The notes under the pieces were generated by a model. That model was not told the DNA's origin. It worked only from the letters and a program-made list of their open reading frames with translations, and ran no database searches. The translations under genes and the position numbers were made by a program. DNA of 6,995 nt, from positions 1-6,995 of the forward strand of contig JAUWSZ010000116.1 of assembly GCA_030609865.1 (NCBI GenBank), given 5' to 3'. Each line of letters starts with the position of its first letter. The first letter of the stretch is position 1. Below are positions 1-6,995 of the stretch, piece by piece. This stretch comes from a bacterium. GTDB lineage: Bacteria > Desulfobacterota > DSWW01.

Positions 1-203
1 AGGTCATCGAGGACTTCCCCTACTGGGAGCCGTGTCACAAGATCCTCCTGGGTAACGGCATCATGGGCTGGGAGAACGTTGGAGGGGACATAGCGGAGGT
101 GGTGGGGCAAAGGGGGACCCTCTCCGGTCTCCCGCTCCGATGGGTGGGCGGTGACGGGTCCATGGTGAGGTTGGTCGCCATTGTGGACGAGGGAGACCAG
201 TAG
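1..203 (+). CDS. Cyclase-family (PF04199-like) metal-dependent hydrolase, C-terminal fragment
   Basis: The open frame enters from the left edge (first full codon at 3) and ends at TAG 201-203, leaving the last 66 residues. These include HKILLGNGIMGWENVGGDI followed by a run ending in LPLRWVGGDGSMVRLVAIV. This matches the C-terminal pattern of the cyclase/kynurenine-formamidase-like family (PF04199): a HxxLLGxGI...EN block and then a final strand pair LPLxxxGGxGSxxRxxA. Family members are usually Mn- or Zn-dependent hydrolases acting on cyclic or activated carbonyl compounds. The metal-binding HxGTHxD motif lies outside the window, so catalysis cannot be checked. Only 50 bases separate it from athL on the same strand, with no terminator, so co-transcription is likely. 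By context it is a candidate for the Mn-dependent dihydrophloroglucinol cyclohydrolase of the phloroglucinol pathway. That assignment is inference; another cyclic substrate is possible. Confidence 0.75.
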   Translation, partial: VIEDFPYWEPCHKILLGNGIMGWENVGGDIAEVVGQRGTLSGLPLRWVGGDGSMVRLVAIVDEGDQ

Positions 204-3200
204 TTCCCCGCATCGCCGCCGCGGCCTGCCATTTGGACATAAGGAGGAAAGGCGTGGGCAAAGAAGAGAAACTCACGAACGGCACCACGGGCGGGCCGGT
301 ATACGTTTACGTGCGGGATGGCCGTATCGTTCGAATCACACCGATGGAACTTGACGAGAACGATGCGGCCTCCTGGAGCATAGAAGCGAGAGGCCGCCGG
401 TTCAGTCCTCCCCGGAAAACGACGATTCACCCCTATTCACTCGCCTGGCGATCCTTGATCTATTCGCCCAACAGGCTACTCTACCCGATGAAACGGGTCG
501 ATTTCGATCCGGACGGGAACAGGAACTGTACCAAGCGCGGGGAATCCGGTTACGAACGGATCGGTTGGGATGAGGCGGCGGATATCGTTACGAGCGAGAT
601 CAAACGCATCAAACGCGAGTACGGAGCCGCGGCCATACTGACCACCCCCTCGTCCCACCACTTGTGGGGCCATGTCGGCTATCGTCACAGCACCTACTTC
701 AGGTTCTGGAACCTGGTAGGGTACACCTATGCCGATCACAACCCGGACAGCTGGGAGGGCTGGCACTGGGGGGGCATGCACCAGTGGGGCTTCAGCCACC
801 GACTCGGAATTACCGAGCAGTACGACCTCCTGGAGGATGCGCTGAAGCATACGGAAATGATGGTTTTCTGGTCCAGCGACCCGGAGACCACCGGCGGGGT
901 CTATGCCGCCTTCGAGAGCACTTGTCGCCGCTTCTGGCTAAAGGAATTGGGGGTCAAGATGATCTTCATCGACCCCTTCATGAACCATACGGCCGGCCTG
1001 TTCGGCGACAAGTGGTTCGCCCCGAGGCCCGGCACGGACAACGCCATGGCCCTGGCCATCGCCTACGTATGGATCACCGAGAACCTGTACGACAAGGAGT
1101 ACATCGAGACGAGGACGGTCGGTTTCGACAAGTGGAAGGACTATGTCGTGGGCAAGGAGGACGGCCAACCCAAGGACCCGGAATGGGCGGAAAGGGAATC
1201 GACCATCCCGGCCCGGGAAATCAAGGCCCTGGCCAGGGAGTGGGCGTCCAAGAAAACCATGCTGGCCGCAGGCGGCATGGGCGGCATGGGAAGCGCCTGC
1301 CGCTCGGCCACCGGGAACGAATGGGCCCGCCTGATGATCTCGCTCCAGGCCATGCAGGGACTGGGCAAGCCCGGTGTCAACATCTGGTCGACAACCCAGG
1401 GCACTCCCACCAACACCGAATTCCTCTTCCCCGGTTACGCCGAGGCTGTAATCTCGGGCGACGTGGACAACTCCGCTTCCGGTTTTCGATGGGCCACCCA
1501 AATGGAAGGGCGGCCCACCCGCTCGAACATAAACTCACCCTTCGGCCAGCACATCCCGAGACTCAGGATTCCGGAGTGCATCCTGGATGGCGAGTACGAG
1601 TGGCGGGGAAAGGGATTCTGCGGTCAGTCCATCGAGGCCCAGTTTCAGAAGTACAAGTACCCGGCCGACGGGTTCCCTGAGATCCAGATGTATTATCGTT
1701 ACGGCGGCTCGTTCATCGGGACCATGAACGAAACGAACCGGTACGTCAAGGCCTACCGGACCGACCGCCTGCCGTTTGTGGTGAACCAGTCCGTCTGGTT
1801 CGAGGGAGAGGCCAGGTTCGCCGATGTCATCCTGCCGGCCTGCACCAATTTCGAACGGTGGGACATCAGCGAATTCGCCAACTGCTCGGGTTACATCGCC
1901 GACTCTTACTCCCAGGTAAACCACCGGGTGATCACCATGCAAAAGAAGTGCATCGAGCCGCTGGGAGAATCCAAGTCGGACTACGAAATTTTCGCGCTTC
2001 TGGGCAAAAAGTTGGGTGTGTACCAGGCCTTCACCGAAGGCGGCCTGAGCGAGCTTGATTGGGTCAGGAGAGTTTTTGACAAATCCGATCTGCCCGGGCA
2101 CATCACCTGGGACGAGTTCTTCAAGAAAGGCTATTTCGTGGTCCCCATGCCGGAGGACCGCAAGTTCACTCCGGGGCTGAGATGGTTTGCCGAGGGACGG
2201 CCAAAGGATACACCGGACTGGGGGCCCCACCCCGAGACCCAGGAGGAAATGGGCAAGGGCCTGCAGACGACTTCGGGCAAGATAGAGTTCGAGTCGTCCA
2301 GCCTCAAGAGGTTCGATCCCAACGACGAGGAGAGGCCTCTCATTCCCAAGTATATTCCATCCTGGGAGGGCCACCACACCAGCAGGCTCGTCAACAAGTA
2401 TCCCCTTCAGTTGATCACTCCCCATCCACGATTCACCTTTCATACCGTGGGGGACGGCAAGGACACCTGGATCAATGACATCAAGGATCACCGCGTGAAA
2501 AAAGAGGATGGCTATTCCTACTGGATCATACGGATCAACTCGAGGGACGCAAAGGAACGGGGCATCGAGGAGGGAGACCTGGTCAAGGCCTTCAATGACC
2601 GGGGCGAGGTAATCCTCGCGGCCCAGATAACGGATCGCGTTCCTCCCGGCACGGTCCACTCCTACGAGTCGTGCGCGGACTACGATCCGGAGGGCAAACC
2701 GGGGGAATCAGCGGATCGTTGCGGATGTGTCAACATCCTTACTCCGGGCCGCTACATATCCAAGAATGCCTGCGGCCAGGCCCCAAATTCGTGTCTCATC
2801 GAAATACAAAAGGATGTGAGGTAACGAAAAGATGGCGAAATGGAGCTTTGTTATAGACGTGGCCAGGTGCCATGATTGCAATAACTGTTTTATGGCCTGT
2901 AAGGACGAGTTTGTCGAGAACGAGTGGCCACCTTACTCCAGCGCCCAACCGAGGCACGGGCACCGCTGGATGAATGTCATGCGCAAGGAGGGCGGCGAGT
3001 ACCCCAAGGTGGAGGTGGCCTATTTGCCAAAGCCATGCCAGCACTGTGCGGATGCCGCCTGCGTGACCCAATCCATGGACGGGGCGGTGTATAAGAGGGA
3101 AGACGGTATTGTTCTCATCGATCCCGACAAGGCGAGAGGGAAGAAAGACATCGTCGATCTTTGCCCCTATGGTGCGATCTACTGGAACGATGAAAAAGGG

Positions 3201-6200
3201 GTGCCGCAAAAGTGCACCCTGTGCGTCCACCTGCTCGAAGAGGGGTGGAAACAGCCAAGGTGCGTCCAGGCCTGTCCGACCGAAGCCCTCACCGTGGTCC
3301 GGGTCGAACAAACCGAACTGGATCAAATGGTGGAAAAGGAAAAACTGGAGGCATATCATCCTGAGTTCAAGACGAAACCCACGACCCTTTACAAGAACCT
3401 CTCCCTTTTCACCAAGGGGTTCGTTGCCGGCAGCGTGGCGATAAGGGATAGCGACGAGTGCGCCGAAGGGGTCAATGTAACCCTGATTCAAGTCCCGGAC
3501 AGGCAAATCGGCGTCACGACAACCGACAACTACGGAGACTTCAAGTTCCAAGGCCTGGCCGAAGGTAGCGGGGAATACAAAGTGGAGTTGGAGGCTCCCG
3601 GCTACGATACGAGATCCGTATCCTTTGACTTCAAAACGAGCATGAACCTGGGGACCCTGTTCCTCTAACTTGTTAGGAGAGTGGATCCTACCCATGAAAC
3701 GTCCCGATACGAAAACGCGCATCCTGGACGCGGCGGAGAAGCTCTTTGCCGAGCACGGAATCGAAGGATCCGGCTTGCGACTGATTACCCGAAAAGCCGG
3801 GGTCAATCTCGCCGCGATCAATTACCATTTCGGCTCGAAGGAGAACCTGGTCAGGGCGATTCTGAGCCGCTTCATTCTGACTCTTGACCAGGAACGAGAC
3901 AGACGGCTGGAACAGGCCGAGACCAAAGCGGTCAACTCCAGGGAGCGCCTGGAGGGCGTCGTACGTGCCTTCACGATGGGGTGGGTTTCGTTCAGGAGGG
4001 AGCACCCGCAATATGTGAGAATTATGGTCCGAATGTACAGCAGGCAGAACAGGCCGAACGGTTTTTTCAGGGATATCATGCATGACAGCTCCCGTGATGC
4101 TTACAACACCTTTACCATGGCCGTGTTCGAGACGTTGCCGGAGATTCCTCGAGAAGTGCTCCTCGAGCGGATCAATATGGCTGTGGTCACAGCAGCCTCA
4201 TTTCTCTTGAATGCCTGGCTTATCGAGGGACTCGAAGAATTGTCCGGCCAGACGATCGACGAAGAGGCGCTTGTCGATCATGTTGTCAACCTGATCGAGT
4301 CCGGCCTCTCGGGCGAGAACAAGCCGGAGTCGTGGTGAGTTGCAAGGGAGTCTCTTCAGGCTGTTAGCAATTAGCTGTTAGCTGTTAGCTCCCAACCACT
4401 CCCCCCAACGGGATGCACGCAAAATAGGGGCGGGGTGGGCTAATAGCTAAAGGCTAATAGCCAATAACCGGGCACGGGCACCGGCCTTCGGCCCGGGCAC
4501 GGGCACGATTTCCAGACGATCGATCGTGGGTCAAATACCATGAACCGCGGACACAACTCTTGAGCCACGGTGCTAGAGCAGGTGGTTGTGGAGGGCTCTC
4601 ACGATTGTGTCCGCGCAGTCGATGCCGCTCTGGCATGCCAGCTCGGTGCCGATCCCCCTGGCCCCTGCGCAGTCCCCGGCCACGTACAGTCCGGGGATGG
4701 GCGTTGTGTTCGGATGCCGCAAGTCCCCCACCTGGAGGGTGTCCTGGCAGGTAGAGATCACGGGTCCGCCCCGCTTGCCCAACCAGCGCTCCAGAAAGCG
4801 GTTGCCGAGCCGGTCGATCCACACCACGTGTTTGCGAATCTCGGGACGCAGTGTGAACAGGGCCTCCAGCATGGCATCGATCCAGGCATCCTGTCCATCG
4901 GCTGCCTTGTGGTCGCAGGTAGGGGCCGCTGCAGTCAGCGTCAGTAACTGCATCCCCTGCGGGGCCAGCTGAGGGTCGAAATTCGTGGGGACCGGACAGT
5001 AGAAAGACAAGATCTCCGGGACCTTCCCTGCAAGCGTGTCGTCCCAGAGCCTGTGAATGTCCTCTGCAGACAAAGGGGAGCCGGGCGCGGGCCGGGCGTC
5101 CCGGATCCCCACCAGGATGCCTTCCTTGACCACCGGCCTGTCCAGGAGGATCTTTGCCTGTACTGCACCCAGAGAGCTTCTCACCCCGCGGACATGATCC
5201 CTGTACTCGGGCGGGAATTTCTCCTTTCCGGCGAGCCTTACCGTATCCCGCAGCGAGGTTGTGCTCACAACCGCCCTGGACGAGAAGAATTTTCCGTCCG
5301 CGGTTTCCACGCCAACCGTTTTCCCCTTTTGCACGCAGATCTTCTTCACGCGGGTGTTTCGTTCGATCCTTGCCCCCAGGGCCCGGGCGCCTTCTACAAA
5401 TGCGCTCGGCACGGCCACGGCCCCTCCCCGGGGATATCCCGGGTCCCGGGCCCGCAAGGCCTTCTGGGTGGCCCAGGCCGCTTCTCCGGTGGAGACCCAC
5501 GAGAAGGGAATGACAAAGTAGAGCCCCATCATGGTGCTGTTGAACAACATGAAACGGGGGTTCTGCATGGAACGGAGGGCATCGTTATCGAAGCTCTCTG
5601 AATTCATGGATTGAACGGCCTTTTCCGGCAAGACGAGAGGAGCAAGCATCCTCTTGAGAAGGGCCGGGATTTCCCGGGGCTTGAAACCGAACTGGCGGAA
5701 CAGGGAGGCATAGAAGAAGGGGAGGGACCGCAGGCGGGTGTCTCCCGTGATGTCAAAAGACGGCCCCTGGATGCGCAACAGGGGGTCGCAGCGCAGGAAC
5801 GGAACAAGCTCTCGCGCTCCGAGCCTGCGCTGAACCTCGCCAATGGGCCCGCGGTTCCCTCGGGAAAAGAAGTGAGCGCCCACATCCACGTGAACCCCTT
5901 CTTTCTCATAGAAGGAACAGGCGCCTCCGATTTCGTTGTTCTTCTCCAGGAGAAGGACCTTGTACCCCTCGCCGGCCAGGACGGCGCCTGCCGCCGCGCC
6001 TCCCATGCCTGTTCCGATGATCACTACATCAACCTCGGGCTTTTTCATAGGGACCTCGCAGAAGGAGCGTTCCGGATCACAGAAGAGGTTGCCTCCTGTT
6101 ACCAGCCTTTCGGTATGTGGATCGTGTTCTCGACGCCCACCAGGGAAAAGAGGGTTCCGAACAAGGCAAGCCAGAACCAGATAAAGAAGAGAACGCCGAA

Positions 6201-6995
6201 AGCGGCAACCAATATGACCCAAAAGAAGCGGATCGTTGCCCCTGGCCGTCCCCGGCTTTCTTCCATTTCAGGCAGCTTTTCCCAGAAGATGGCAAACAGG
6301 AAGATCAGCAGGAACCAGCCCAGGAAGTTGTAGTGGGGGATTCCGAAGAAGAGAAGAAAATCACCCTTGCCCCACACCCACGCCATGATCTCCGGCGCGG
6401 TTTGAATCGGGTCCATCCACAGATCGATCGTCATGGCGATCAGGCCGCCGACCGTCGCACGGCCCCACAGATTCATCCTGGGGAAGGCCTTGCCGGCCGT
6501 CAGGACGCAGGAATAGGCGATGAAAAACCAGCCGAGGCAAGCGACGATGGGGGTTTCCAGGAACCAGAGCCCTCCGCGGGTGAACCAGGAGGTGCCGTAC
6601 GCCACTTCGCCAAGGGGGTTGTTCAGGAGGCCGCCGAAGAACCGACCCGACAGAATCCACAGGCTTTCTTCCAGACCGGTGAAGACGAAGGAGCCTATCA
6701 GAAAGCACGACGCCATCCAGAAGCCGAAGTGCCTGCGGGCATGGACAAAGCATATCCAGGCGAGCAGGATCGTGAACAGATCACCAAAGACCATGGCGGG
6801 CCCGCTGTCGCCCATGGGAACGCCCTTGGCGAGGAGCGCCCCTTTCCCCTCGTCAGTCAACCCGTCCCACAGGATGGTTTCCTCCAGGGCCGGGTGCTTC
6901 CATGTAGAGACATCCGTGTTGCTCGGGACCCTCAGGATCTGTGGCTGGCAATGGTGCAGATAGGTACTGAAGAGGATCGCGAGAAGCAGCAGCCC

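Overview
The window is a GC-rich bacterial segment carrying two modules that converge on a short repeat-bearing intergenic region. Gene content (a cofactor-rich transhydroxylase for anaerobic phenol metabolism) points to an anaerobe. Heptad TTAGC repeats and GGGCAC-rich spacer DNA resemble intergenic DNA I associate with Desulfobacterota, such as sulfate reducers or syntrophs. That taxonomic placement is inference, since no marker gene is present.

Left module, plus strand (1-4338). It opens with the 3' end of a cyclase-family (PF04199-like) metal-dependent hydrolase. Next come the large and small subunits of a pyrogallol-phloroglucinol transhydroxylase-type molybdenum/iron-sulfur enzyme (athL, athS), then a TetR/AcrR-family regulator. 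Gaps between the genes are 50, 7 and 25 bases and no terminator separates them, so this looks like one operon. The Mo enzyme would isomerise pyrogallol to phloroglucinol. Phloroglucinol would be reduced elsewhere to dihydrophloroglucinol, and the truncated cyclase-family hydrolase is a reasonable candidate for the ring-opening cyclohydrolase. The TetR protein is a plausible local sensor of an aromatic or acyl-CoA intermediate.

Middle (4339-4572). This is a 234-base spacer between convergent genes. It holds two facing arrays of four 7-bp TTAGC-type units that form a long imperfect inverted repeat, a 14-bp GC-rich direct repeat, and a 12-bp perfect palindrome. No gene is seen in it.

Right module, minus strand (4573-6995). 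A membrane protein of the carotenoid-biosynthesis family (PF04240/CruF-like) runs off the right edge at its 5' end. Fifty bases downstream of it lies a phytoene-desaturase-like FAD oxidoreductase. The pair suggests carotenoid or related isoprenoid lipid modification, unrelated to the aromatic module.

Most of the window is recognisable. The main points of interest are the partial hydrolase beside athLS, the structured convergent spacer, and the carotenoid-type gene pair in a probable anaerobe. I did not find a clearly new multi-gene system. All family comparisons are from memory; no alignment was computed.
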